From Prorocentrum cordatum (taxonomy: Eukaryota; Sar; Dinophyceae; Prorocentrales; Prorocentraceae), in the NCBI GenBank assembly GCA_963575745.1, contig CAUYUJ010000969.1, forward strand, positions 85,553-149,552: a stretch of DNA of 64,000 nucleotides, read 5' to 3'. The notes under the pieces are model-generated. The model had not been told where the DNA came from, did no database searches, and worked only from the letters and a program-made list of their open reading frames with translations. The translations under genes were made by a program, and so were the position numbers. Each line of letters begins with the position of its first letter. The first letter of the stretch is position 1. Below are positions 1 to 10,421 of this stretch, in pieces.

Positions 1-930
1 TCTGCGTGCACGTGCACACGCAGTCTGCACATGTACACATGCGCATGCATGCATGCATGCATGCATGCATGCATGTAGGTTTGTATGGCGCATGCATCCA
101 CTTACCTATACGTGACCATGCACGCCTGCATGACTGGACTCGATGTCTGGATGTGTACATGCAAGCATACATAGATTCGTGCATGTATGTCTGTATGCAT
201 GATTGTATATATACACGCATACACACATACAACCAGGCCTGTGTGTATGTCCGTGCGCGTGTGTGTTTGCATGTGTGTGTATGTATACATGCATGTGTAT
301 ACACAGGCGTTTGCACATGCACGCGTGCATGCATGTATGTCTGCCTGTCTGCCTGTATGCATGTATGTATGTATGTACCTATGTATGTATGTATATATGT
401 ATGCATGCATGCATGTATGTATGCATGTGTGTATGAGGGTATGCATGCATGCATGCATGCATGTATACATGTATACATGTATGTACGTATGTATGCATGT
501 ATGTATGCATGTAGTTGTGTATACGTATTGACATGTGCATGCCTGTATGTATGTGTGTATGTATGTCCGCCTGGTTGTATACATGTATGCATGTACGTAT
601 GCACGTGCATGTATGTGTACATTGCGTGCAGGTATACATGTATGTCTGTCTGTCTGTCTGTCTATCTGTCTGTCTGTCTGTCTGTCTGTACGTATGTATG
701 TATGTATGTATGTATGTATATATGCATGCATGCATGCATGCATGCATGCATGTATGTATGTATGTATGTATGCATGCATACATGCATGCATGCATGCATG
801 CATGTATGTATGTATGTATGTATGCATGCAGATAGGTAGCTAGGTAGGTAGGTGGGTAGGCATGTGTACATGCGTGTATGCGTGAATGTGTGCGTGTGCG
901 TACGTATAGGAACTAGTACAATGTAATGGA
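1..930. repeat. Tetranucleotide microsatellite (ATGC/GTAT/CTGT)
   Basis: Nearly every base belongs to degenerate four-base repeats: ATGC runs (near 45-75, 720-750, 780-802), a TCTG run (about 641-690) and GTAT runs (about 690-720, 750-770). Because unit length is 4, all six frames stay open for long stretches and give His/Cys/Met/Tyr-rich translations of no biological meaning. I see no gene in it. Confidence 0.95.
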
Positions 931-1019
931 GCTGCACACATGGATGAGGGATTGAGTGTAGCCGTGGAAGTGAGAGATCGAGGGGGAGAGAAGGACGAGG
1001 AGGGCAAGGAGGATGAGGA

Positions 1020-4000
1020 AGCCTTCGGGGCTGCTGCTGGGCACTTCATACGCTTCATGGGCGTGCCGCCTGCTGGTGCTGCTGGTGCTGCTGCTGCTGC
1101 TGCTGCTGGGCGCTTGATCTGGGCAGCGCCAGCACTGGCTCGTCTTTGATGGCCACCATCTCTCTCGGCTCCTGCTGCGTCTTCTTCTTCTTCTTGGTCT
1201 TCGTCTTGGTCCGCGACTTCCTTCGAGATCCTCCTCGCCCTCCTCCTCGTGCCGTCCCGTTCCTCCGCATCCACCTCATCGGTTACGTGATGTTTGAGTT
1301 CCCTTCTCTGGTTCCGTCCTCATTCTCTGTCTCCTCCTCCTCCTCTTCCTCCTCCTCCTCCTCCTCATCATCATCCTCATCCTCTTCCTCCGCCTCCTCC
1401 TCCTTCCTCATCATTCCTTACCTTGCAATCCCTTTCCTTGTACCGATCGCCGTCCTCCTTCTCATCCCTTGCCTCCTCGCCTGGAGGGTGCCCCCTATCG
1501 TTGTCTCCCTCATCGTCATCATCATCAGCAGCATCAGCAGCATCATCATCATCGCCATCATCATCATGACCGCCATTAACATCATCACCATCATCCTCAT
1601 CACCCTCATCAGCATCATCACCACCATCAGCAGCATCAACGTCATCATCATCAGCATCATCATCATCATCATCTGCCTTGGCGTTGTCTCGTCGTTCACT
1701 TGCTGCTGCTGCTGCTGCTGCTCGTCCTCCTCCTCCTCCTGGCCCTTCCTCCCTCTCGAACTCTGGTTCACTCGTTCCCTCGATCCTCGGCGTCGGCCTG
1801 CACGCTAGTAGGCTCTTGATGAACGGGATTCGACGCCTAGGCGCCTGCGCTGGCGTCTCGACCTGCTCCTGCTGCGCAGCCTCGTCCTGATCTTCGTCTT
1901 GGTCGAAGTCGCCCTTCTGCTGCACCTCTCCCCAGTCATCCTTTTCCTGATCGTCCTCCTCCTTACCTCCTCATTACCATCCTCCGTCTCCTCATCGTAT
2001 TTCCCCTCATCTCTCCTCCTCGATCCTCCTCCTGCCCCTCCTTCTCCTCCTCTTCCTCCTGCTCTTCCTCTTCCCTCACCTGCCCCTCATCCCCTCGTCT
2101 CTCCTGTGCCTTCCCTCGTACATGTTGGTTTGACTCATATTCCTTGTTACCTCCTCCTCCTCTTCCTTCTCCTCCCTCTCTCGATCCTTCTCCTCCATCT
2201 TCCTCATTCGTCCTCCTTCGCCCTCTTCGCTATTATCCTCCCTGGCAAACCTGTGCCAACATCTGCCGGAAGCCGTCCTCGGTAATTTGCTCCTCATCTT
2301 CGCTGTCGCAGGGCGTGATCTGCCTGTCTGCGCTTGCCTTTTCAGGAAGGCAGGGGGGGACTCGAGGCGCAACCGAGGAATGATGGGTCATAATGACGAA
2401 AGAGAGGAGGGAGGCGGTGGCGGACGAAGAGGAGAAGGAGGAGGAAGAAGAGAAGGAGGAGGAGGAGGAGGACGAGGAAGCGGAGGAAAAGGAGTGCTGG
2501 AGAGGCGCGAGGAGGAAAAGGATGATGGGGGCGTGGCACGGTGGATGAGAGGGGCGCCTCCATCTCCGCTCTCGATGGCTGGGTGCTCGCTCCATTCATC
2601 TTCTGGTAGTGCGCGTGGATGCGCCGAATCGCTCGTCCTTGCAAATACCTTGGGCTCGAACGCTGTTGACGACTGTGGTGGTGGAGGAGGAATGAGGCAG
2701 ATGAGGGGACGGTGAGGATGAGCAGGAGGACGATGATGACGATGATGGTGATGTTGATGATGTTGATGCTGATGCTGTTGATGATGATGACGACGACGAT
2801 GATGCTGATGATGCGGCTGCTGATGATAATGATGATGATGCTGATGATGATGAGGAGGAGGAGGAGGAGACGAAAGGAGAGGAGGAGCATGATGAAGAGG
2901 AGAAAGAGGTGGTGGACATGTGCATACTTCTACCCACTCCTCCGCATCCTACCCTCCTCGAAGGCGCCACTCCAGTGCTCTTCGTCACCGTCATCTCTAA
3001 ACCATCTCCTCTTACTAGTGTTCCTCCTCATCCACCTCGAGATCCTCCTCCTCGTCCTCCGCCCTCCGTCCTCCTCCTCCTCCTCCTCCTCCTCCTCCTC
3101 CTCCTCCTCCTCCCCCTCCCTCTCCCTCTCATCCTCCTTAATGTTGCCCCTCGGCACTGGTGCGCCTTCATGACCTTGTTCGTCGGGACGCGGCCGCGCT
3201 TGTCTTCGTTCTGCAGGTGCACGCGGAGGGGCGCCCAGTACAGCGATGACCATGCCGCCTCTAGGGGGAGGGTCGCCCCTCCGTTCCTCGTTCCTCGTTC
3301 CCCCCGTTCCTCCTCCATCCTTCACCCCACTTTTCCTACACAATACAATCCCCCTTCTCCACCTCTCCTCCTCGTGCTCCCGTCCTTATCATCATCCTCG
3401 TCTGTTCATTCGGGCCTCCGCGCACTTCTGGGAGATGCGCAGCGTGTCCGTGATCTTATCCAGCGCCTCTGCCATGGGGATCCACACCTGGGACTCCCTC
3501 CCAGTGGCCCCATCACCCCCGTCCTCTCTCACCGTCCTTCCTCGATCCACCTTCCTCGCTCCTCCTCGTCACATATCCCCCCCTCCTTAACCACAATTCT
3601 CCTGCAGGGCTGGTCAGTGTTGTCCTATTCCTCGGCGGCTGGATCGCGCGGTATCCTCACTTCCCTGGTTGTTGTCATGTTCTTCCTCATCCTCGACCCG
3701 TCTCCTCAATCCCCTTCCTCGTGGATCCTCACCATCCTCGTATCAATTATGGTTGATCCCACTCGCATAGTGTCCCTCAGTGCACCTGCATCGCCGCTCT
3801 GTTCGGGCGCGACGTGTACTCCTGCTGATAATCCTCGAAATTGGGGATCTTCGCACCTTGATGGGGCGATGGTGACGACGCGGAGGATGGCGCGCCAGGG
3901 GAGTTAGCAGGAGTGAGCTAGCAATGCAATGGGGAGGAAGCGGAGGAGGGCCATGCGAAGTTGAGGCAGAGGAGAAGGAGGCGGAGGAGGAGAAGGAGGG

Positions 4001-4502
4001 GAAGGGAAAACCATGTGCAGGAGCAGGAGCCGAGGACGCATTGAACGCACGCCGATCGACCGAGAGGCAGATCTGCCGTCGACGAGGGGATTGAGAGGTG
4101 GAGGAAGAAGGGCACCCGCGATGACTGGCTGGCCCTCCGTGTAGACCAGCGCCTGATGGCTGGGTGCGCCCCTCCTCCACCCTGCCACTCCTCCCCCTGC
4201 CCCCCCTGCTCCTGAGGCATGCTCCTAGCCCGCGTGATCACCATCGTCTCTCAGTATCGCCAGTCTTCCCGATCTTCCTCATCTCCTTCCTAGTCGTCCT
4301 CCTTCTCCTCTCCCGTGTCCCCGTTCACTCCCTCACACCCTGCACCACTCCCTCTCCCTCCTCCTCCTCCTCCTACTACTACTACTCCTACTCCTCCTCA
4401 TCCTCCTCCTCCTCCTCCTCGAGCCTCCTCCTCCTACTCCTCCTCGTCCTCCTCCTCATCACCACCACCGTCATCATCATCAGCAACAGCATCGTCATCA
4501 TC

Positions 4503-4534
<32 letters not shown>

Positions 4535-4887
4535 CATTTTCAGCATCAGCATCACCACCATCACCACCACCATTTATCATCATCATCATCAGCATCATCA
4601 TCATCATCGTCGCCAGCATCGTCAACATCATCATCATCACCATCATCATTACCGTCATGATCCTCATCAGCACCACCATCACCATGACATTCATCATTGC
4701 CGTCATCAGCATCGACATGATCACCATCACCGCCATCAACATCATCATCATCATAAACATCAGCATCACCATTATCATCAGCATCGCCACCAGCATCAGC
4801 ATCAAAACCATCACCATCAGCATCACCATCATCATCATCGCTCCTACCTCATCCATTCTTCTCATCCGTTCCCCATCTGCCACCCTC

Positions 4888-4930
<43 letters not shown>

Positions 4931-4983
4931 CTGTCGCTCTCGCTCTCTCTCTATCTCGTTATCTCTCGCTGTCTGTGTCCCTC

Positions 4984-5031
<48 letters not shown>

Positions 5032-5355
5032 TTTCGTCTCCTTCTCTCTCCCTTTCTTTATTTCTCTCTCTCTCTCTCTCTCTATATCTCTCTCTCTCTC
5101 TCTATAATATCTTCCTCTCCCTCTCTCGCTCTCTCTGTCTCTCCCCCTCTTTCTCTCTCCCTCCGCCCCTCCCTCGCTCTCTTCCTATATCTCTCTCTAT
5201 ACTTATTATACCGTTCTCTCTCTCTCTCTCTCTCTCTGGCACTTTCCGTTATCTCTCTCCCTCTCTCTCCCTCTCCTTTTTTCGAGATGCATATATATAT
5301 ATATATACCTGTACATATCCCACCCTCTCTTTATTCCTGAGATCTCTCTCTGTCT

Positions 5356-5391
<36 letters not shown>

Positions 5392-6188
5392 CCCACTCCT
5401 CCGCCCATGGAACCTCGGCGATGTTCTCGGGCCCCTTCGTGCTGCACGCCCTTCTTCGGCACGACCCCAGCTTCGACGCGCCCACGGCGCCCTCGGAGGG
5501 AGGGGGGGGGGAACCAGCACCCTCGTCGAGTCGATGAAGAAGGAGGAGAAACACAAGAGGACGAGGAGGAGGAGGAGGAGGGACAGAAGGACGAGCAGGA
5601 TTGAGAATGGATGATCTTGACACGATTTGCGATGGCGATGTGGAGGATTGTGAACGAGGAGAAATTTGGAGGAGTAGGCGAAGGATAGGAAAGGAAGATG
5701 AGTGGGAGGAGGAGGAAGAGGAGGAGGATAAGGAGGAGGACAGGCCTCGGGATCGAAGACTGGTATCCCTGCGCGGTCGCACGCCTCGTCGAAATTGAGC
5801 CCGAACTGGAAATGTTCTTCGATGAATGCCTCGATCCCACTCCTCTCCTCCTCGATCCTCCTCGGTCTCTCGCTGGTCCTCGAACCGGAGGAGAAGGGCG
5901 ATTAAGTGAAGGGGGTAGGAGGCAACAGGAGAATGAAGAGGAGGAGGGAAAAGGATGAGAGGTAATATCATGAGTGCGACGGGAGAGCAGGACAAGGAAT
6001 GAGAGGGGAGGAAGACAACCACAATTCAGATTGAAGAGGAGGATCGAGGAGGGTGACGAGGGTGAGGAACAGGAACGGGAGGGGGAGGAGGGTGAGGAGG
6101 AGGAGGAGGAGGAGGAAGAGGAGGAGGAGGAGGAGGGTGAGGAGGGGGAGGAGGAGCGTTCGGCCTCGGAGTCGGCCGCGGCCGCCAT
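1020..6188 (-). CDS. Putative host gene of short exons separated by simple-repeat introns
   Basis: No function recognised. Between simple-repeat blocks the minus strand shows islands that read like ordinary protein. An ATG at 6188 opens MAAAADSEAE. Near 5835-5758 a frame reads IEAFIEEHFQFGLNFDEA followed by CDRAGIPV. Near 4160-4112 it reads HQALVYTEGQPVIAG. At 3856-3786 it reads AKIPNFEDYQQEYTSRPN, ending in ATGCAG before gtgcac. At 3487-3416 it reads VWIPMAEALDKITDTLRISQ, ending in GCGGAG before gcccga. Further islands are near 3243-3157 (RVHLQNEDKRGRVPTNKV), 2640-2560 (IRRIHAHYQKMNG), 2320-2251 (ITPCDSEDEEQITEDGF, ending in CACAG before gtttgc), 1925-1780 (acidic, then RRRIPFIKSLLA) and 1275-1030 (Lys-rich, then poly-Q or poly-A depending on frame). 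The two 71-72 nt islands follow AG and are followed by GT or GC, as expected for exons. Exon limits and phase are inferred. This could also be a decayed gene. Confidence 0.4.
1320..1680. repeat. (TCC)n then (ATC)n triplet repeats
   Basis: TCC runs at about 1330-1400 are followed by imperfect CAT/ATC triplets at about 1505-1675. On the minus strand the ATC part encodes Asp-rich or Met/Leu-rich strings depending on frame. It lies between two candidate exons, so I read it as intronic, although an Asp-rich coding tract is possible. Confidence 0.85.
1940..2250. repeat. Pyrimidine-rich (CTC/TCC) stretch
   Basis: Interrupted TCC/CTC repeats on the plus strand with few purines. It lies between candidate minus-strand exons near 1925-1780 and 2320-2251. 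No coding signal of its own. Confidence 0.7.
2395..2890. repeat. GGA tract and GAT/GATGCTGAT tract
   Basis: GGA/GAAG repeats at about 2404-2520 and imperfect GAT/GCT triplets at about 2715-2890 flank a short candidate minus-strand exon near 2640-2560. Confidence 0.8.
3040..3135. repeat. (TCC)n microsatellite
   Basis: About 20 perfect CCT/TCC units on the plus strand, giving a poly-Glu or poly-Arg shadow on the minus strand. It lies just downstream of the candidate exon ending near 3157. Confidence 0.9.
4350..4850. repeat. (TCC)n then (CAT)n triplet repeats
   Basis: About 100 bases of TCC/TAC repeats followed by nearly 400 bases of CAT/CAC repeats. The plus-strand translation is Ser- then His-rich and the minus-strand one Met/Val-rich. 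Neither shows any non-repetitive domain. Confidence 0.9.
4882..5400. repeat. (CT)n dinucleotide tract
   Basis: CT/TC repeats broken by short T-rich or TAT segments and one (TA)n stretch at about 5290-5310. Leu-Ser alternating translations here are repeat artefacts. Confidence 0.95.
5540..6150. repeat. GGA-rich stretch
   Basis: Interrupted GAGGAG repeats at 5545-5600, 5700-5745, 5925-5960 and 6050-6150. It surrounds the candidate minus-strand exon near 5835-5758 and abuts the CpG-rich segment around the candidate start at 6188. Confidence 0.8.
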
Positions 6189-6290
6189 GTGCGCGCGCGC
6201 GCGGGCGCTCGCCCTGCCCGCGGCGCGGGCCAGAGCCAGCGTTCCGCGCGCGCAGCGCGCCGCGCCCCGCGCGCTCCTCATTCCCCCCTC
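6160..6290. promoter_or_regulatory. CpG-rich segment around a candidate minus-strand start
   Basis: A very CG-dense stretch (GCGCGC runs, GCGGCC) holds the ATG at 6188 reading MAAAADSEAE on the minus strand. Base composition changes sharply to AT-rich at about 6430. Calling it a promoter region is inference from position and composition only. No TTTT box or other dinoflagellate promoter motif was identified. Confidence 0.2.
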
Positions 6291-6439
6291 CTCCCGTTCA
6301 CCTTTCCCTCCTCACTTTCCTCTTCCCGCCCACCCCTCCTCTCCCCCTTGGGGTCATTTCGCCCCAGACAATCCACGGCAAATACGTACGCTGGCCATGG
6401 ATGAGCCGCAGGCGTGTGAACCTCCTATTATTCCACTTG

Positions 6440-6471
6440 CACCTCTGATTTCAACATGATATCATATATAT

Positions 6472-6506
<35 letters not shown>

Positions 6507-7440
6507 CATAATATGGCACATTGTTCTGCACGCGCGACGTCATATGAACAAAAACAGAAAAGATGGCACGTGCCACCCCGAAAACTGGATGGTGAAATCC
6601 AATTCCGCCTCGCACACGCGGCGTCATATATTCGAACAAACAGCAGGTTGCACAGTTCATTATCAAACAACATGTAGCCGAACGCGACAGTGTGAAACAC
6701 AACGCTTTTCGCATCGCGCGCAGGGTACCCGGCACACCCCAGGCAGCATGGAGTTTTATATTGTGACGCAGCGTATTTTCTTTATCTCGCGCGCGCCCTG
6801 GCGCGCGCGCGCTATAACAACCATTAATAAAGAATGCACATCTTAATTTCGAAAAATGAATGGTGACAACCAATTGTTTCACTCGTATTCTGAGGGCCTC
6901 AGCATGGAATTTTACCTGTTGAAACCTCATGTTTTCCTTACTGCGCGCGCGCGCCCTCTGGCGCGCGGGCAATATATGCAAGAAACTTGATGGAGGCATT
7001 GGAAATACGAATGAAACAATTTGTTTTCACCATTCATGTTTCGGGGTGGCACGTGCCACCCTTGATTTTTCCATACGACGTTATTCTGTCTCTTTTTTTC
7101 CCCTTCTTGCGTTGCGCATGTCAGAGCGCGCGCGCGACAAGGAAAGCGTTGTGTTTGAGGATCGAGCATTCCATGTTGAGGTCACCAGAATACAGGGCGC
7201 GCGCGAGTGCGCGCGCGTGCGTGATAAAAGGAAACGTGCTACTCGACTATGTTTATTTCCATGTCAATGCCTTCATAAAACAAGTGAAGCAGTTTCGCCA
7301 TTCAGTTCTCGAGTTTAACATGGAAGATTTATGCGCGTTGGAAACTATGTTTTGTTGTGTCTCCTTTATCGGTGTATCTAGCACGTGCACTGTATTTGCT
7401 ACGGCCTGTTGTGACTGGTCACGTCGGGGTGTCTACTTGT
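6440..7440. repeat. AT-rich foldback region with nested inverted repeats and (CG)n cores
   Basis: Long imperfect inverted repeats are visible. Arm 6853-6898 (starting ATGAATGGTGACAACCAATT) matches the reverse complement of 6992-7036. The segment near 6553-6581 is the inverse of 7038-7065. Each outer arm carries the palindrome GGCACGTGCC (6564-6573 and 7048-7057), and the second copy extends to the perfect 18-bp palindrome 7044-7061. A direct repeat (6749-6812 versus 6900-6969, spacing about 152) ends in GCGCGCGC-CTGG-CGCGCG cores. (TA)n occurs at 6462-6510. No convincing ORF. It looks like a foldback or degenerate inverted-repeat transposon, not a gene. Confidence 0.7.
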
Positions 7441-7579
7441 AAGAAAAACCAAGACATCTAGCAACAAACCAAGACATCTGACAAAAAAACAAGACATCTG
7501 ACAAAAAAACCAAGACATCGCACAGTCTGGAACAAAAACCAAGACAATCCACAAAAACCAAGACATTTCGCAGCTATGG
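7441..7579 (+). repeat. Short tandem repeats of AACCAAGACATCTGACAAA type
   Basis: Six to seven degenerate units of about 17-25 bp share the core CCAAGACATCT or CAAGACAT. They lead directly into the A run at 7580 and may be the 3' end of a retroposed transcript. Confidence 0.8.

Positions 7580-7653
<74 letters not shown>
7580..7653 (+). repeat. 74-nt uninterrupted poly(A) tract
   Basis: Exactly 74 consecutive A residues follow CTATGG. To the right the sequence is the minus-strand coding region of element 1, so the tract lies at the broken 3' end of that element but in the orientation of a plus-strand tail. The simplest reading is a poly(A) tail of a plus-strand retroposed RNA inserted in, or recombined with, the element. 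Slippage of a shorter A run is an alternative. Confidence 0.9.
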
Positions 7654-7656
<3 letters not shown>

Positions 7657-7659
7657 CGG

Positions 7660-8815
7660 ATGTCTGGGTTCTCGCCTCGAGGAGGGTCGAGGCCCGGAGG
7701 CGGAGTGGGCGGAGGAGACGGAGGAAGAGACGAAAGGGGAGAGCCGGCCGGAGAGGGAGCCGGAGGAGAGGGAACGGGTTCGAGAGGAGGAGTGGACGCG
7801 TCTCTCGACTCGGCCGTGGCCCCTGGGACCTCGGGACCGTCCGACCCCCGCGGAGACGGCAGCGCCGTCGGAGGTTCCGACCGAAGCTCCTCGGCATCAG
7901 GGATCGAGTGGAGCCTCGAAGGGGGCTCGGCTCTAGACGACCCTCCCCCGGACCTGGCCGGTCGTCCTCCCGGGGCGAGCGGGCCCGTCTCCGAAACGGG
8001 GGTGGGTGGCCGGACCGTGGGCTCCTCCGCTGGTTCGGGTCCCCCGCCAGGCACCCGCGGCCCCGGGCCCGCTTGTGGCTGGGACGGCTCGCCCCAAGCC
8101 TCATCCGGAGGGGGTCCCTCCCTCATGACGTCGACGGCAGTGACACGGCGAGTCTGGGCGGCCTGCAACAGTTGTTGCCACTGGGGGTCCTGGGCCAGCT
8201 GCAGTCCGTACTCCTCCTCTGGACTCGCCAGCCTGAGCTGCTCAACACTGCACTTCCAGAGACGCGCCCTCACCGCGACCCACACCGTCGACCCGCCTTC
8301 GGCCAGCACCGCGACCCCAGGACCCGTCCAGCCATCCCCCCTGCGACCTAAAGCGTCGGCACGAGAGGAGGTCCTGGAGAAATGCCTCCAGATGAAGACC
8401 CACTGGCCCGGGGTGAAGGTCCTGGTCCCCGGGGCCTTGGCCCTCGAGGCACGGCTGATCTTCTCGCGGGACGTCGCGAGCCGCCTGGCGGCCGCCCGGA
8501 CCTCCTGGGCCATGGAGAACTCGGCTCCCGCCTCATCTTGCTCTGAGGCGGGCCGGACGGCGTCCTGCCACCCCGGCAACCCATTGTGGTCGTCGGACAA
8601 AATATCATGGGGCAGCCTGGGGTTCTCTCCGAAAACCAACTGAAGGGGGGAGAAACCCCCTCGATGCCAGTATCTATTTTTGTGAGCCACCAGCTCAGTC
8701 ACCAGGTCATCGAACTCCTGAAGGTCTCCTTGGAGCGAGGAACCTGCGTCAATCTCGGCCTTCACACGCTCCTTCACCCAACCCCCATGCCGCTCGACCC
8801 TGCCGTTCTGTCAGG
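7660..8815 (-). CDS. Element 1 integrase C-terminal region and linker
   Basis: After the catalytic Glu the frame reads LVTELVAHKNRYWHRGGFSP, then LVFGENPRLPHDILSDDHNG, the usual copia-type NxxxxxxGxSPxxLxFG-like stretch. An SH3-like block follows (GQWVFIWRHFSR, GDGWTGPGVAVLAEGGSTVW, VRARLWKCSVEQLRLASPEE). The rest is Pro/Gly/Arg-rich linker ending GENPDIRS at the poly(T) complement of the 7580-7653 A run. The RT domain that should follow is absent, so the element is truncated in the integrase-RT linker. Confidence 0.75.
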
Positions 8816-9280
8816 GGGAATCCGCGTCGCCCCATCCCTCGGGCGAACCTGGAGCCAAACTCGGACCCCCCATCCGAAATCACAAAGTGGGGGGCCCCGA
8901 ACGGTCGGATCCAGGATCGAAGAAACTTGGACCAAACCGAGGCGGACTGGGCATTGGGCACGCGGACGACGACCTGAAGGTTGGATCCGTGATCCACGAC
9001 GTTCAGGAAGGGGTGGGTGACCCCCTGGAAATCGAGGTAAAACAGGTCGACCCCCACTATATGGTTGAAGCGGAAGGTGCGTGGCATCGCCACCCGGCGG
9101 TGCACACCGGTCCTGGCCCTCTCAGCGCACTCCGAGCACTTAAACCCCTTCCCCACCCACCGGAGGAGATGCCTCTTGGTTCCCCCGGCCCGAAGCACCC
9201 TGATGAATTTGCGGGTGTCTGGGTGGCCCATGTTGACGCGAAGCTTGTACAGGAGTCGCTTTTCCTCCTCCTGGGGCTCG
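8780..9280 (-). CDS. int: Element 1 integrase: HHCC zinc finger and DDE core (frameshifted)
   Basis: The frame reads YKLRVNMGHPDTRKFIRVLR, then KRHLLRWVGKGFKCSECAER, an H-x-H-x-C-x2-C zinc-binding domain at about 9250-9110. Catalytic core: FNHIVGVDLFYLDFQG (first Asp, about 9055), FVISDGGSEFGSRF (second Asp, about 8875) and, in a different frame, NGRVERHGGWVKERV (Glu, about 8800). The shift, plus loss of a few residues between GSRFARG and NGRVE, breaks the enzyme, so this copy is a pseudogene. The motif order identifies a copia-type rve integrase. Confidence 0.8.
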
Positions 9281-9529
9281 GGTTCCTCGGGACCCTGGCC
9301 CGTCTGGGCCTTGGCGTTCGGTCCTCTGGTCTCTGGCTCGTCACCGCTGCATTCACCTGACTCTGCTTCCGCCGCGCCCTCGCCTTCCGCCGCCCCGTCT
9401 TCTCCCGGAAACGCCCCCTCCGAGAGCCCGGCCCACGAGGGTCGGAGATGTCTCGATGCCCCACCCCACTGCTCCGCCACGGCTCTCGCCACGAGCTGAA
9501 CGAACTGCGGCGGGCAGCGAGACGCCTTA

Positions 9530-10400
9530 GTGGTGACCGAGCCTCCCTCCAGCACGGCGTGCCGGTGATCTCCTGAGCACAACTTACCTTCCAACGGCCT
9601 AAGGAGGCGGGGGTGGTTGGACATGATTCCGGTGGGTTTCTCGTTCAGGACACGATCGTCGACTCTCACGCCAAACCTGCACATGTCGATCCTCAATCTT
9701 CTGACCCCGGGGAGCCCGAGAATCGTTCGCACCAACTCGGTGGCCCAGGAAGACGCATACAGAGGATGTTCGAAAGCGAAGAAGCGGCCCCGAGACACCT
9801 GGTGGTCCGCGATCTCCATACAGAGGATAAGATCGCGGAGACCGCCCCTCAGTGACCGATGCCAATCGCCGGGGGCCATCCGATCGCGATTCAGCTGATT
9901 GATAGCCGAAAACGACCAGCACTCAGAACACAGCCAGATCATCTCGGGTTCCTCGGGCCGGATCCTTCCCCAGAGTTCCCCGACGCCCCGACGGCGGGAG
10001 GAGTCCCACCACAGCTTACGATCCCAGCTCGCCTGAGTGCCGACGGGGGCCCCGGCTCTGTCGACTGCCGGGACTATTCGGGGGGGGGAGAAGACCTCGA
10101 TGAAGGCCGTCTTGGCCCGTCGACCCGAGACGAAGTCCCCGGGAAAACTCCCCCCAGCTCGATTCGTCGTTCCCCCAGAAGCTCTGTCGGCGAGGGCTCT
10201 TCTCACTCGGGACCCGCACGCGACCTCGTGGTCATCATTATACCTATCACCGTCCAGCCACTCGAGCTCAAAGGCCGAGAGCCCGCTCGGGGTTTCCCGG
10301 ATCTGGTTGGGAGACCCATTGCCTTTGTGAGGTGCGCTCGCAGCGCCAGAAAGTGAACAGCTGCACGCAGCGAAGCACGCGGCAAGACTCAGCCGCGCAG
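9530..10400 (-). CDS. Element 1 C5-cytosine-methyltransferase-like block
   Basis: Three blocks appear in the order and spacing seen in C5-methyltransferases. KTAFIEVFSPPRIVPAVDRA (about 10113-10060) sits where motif I (DLFSGIGG-type) would lie. MIWLCSECWSFSAI (about 9965-9915) recalls motif IV P-C-Q-S-F-S, with the Cys kept but Pro replaced by Glu. GRFFAFEHPLYASSW (about 9790-9740) recalls motif VI E-N-V. It ends with EKPTGIMSN and a C-x-G-x-H-x-H segment (CSGDHRH). The resemblance was judged by eye, and loss of the PC and ENV residues argues against catalysis in this copy. The block runs in frame into integrase. Confidence 0.4.
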
Positions 10401-10421
10401 CCGCGCCAGCCCAGGGCTGGC

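Noticed and set aside
6-937. Long overlapping ORFs (His/Cys/Met/Tyr-rich) on both strands
   Set aside because: They are translations of a four-base microsatellite, open in all frames; no non-repetitive protein sequence.
4164-5556. 457-codon plus-strand ORF and its antisense partners
   Set aside because: Made of TCC, CAT and CT repeats; Ser/His/Leu runs only.
6453-7442. Several 60-180 codon ORFs in the AT-rich foldback region
   Set aside because: They run across inverted repeats on both strands and include (TA)n and (CG)n translations; no consistent protein.
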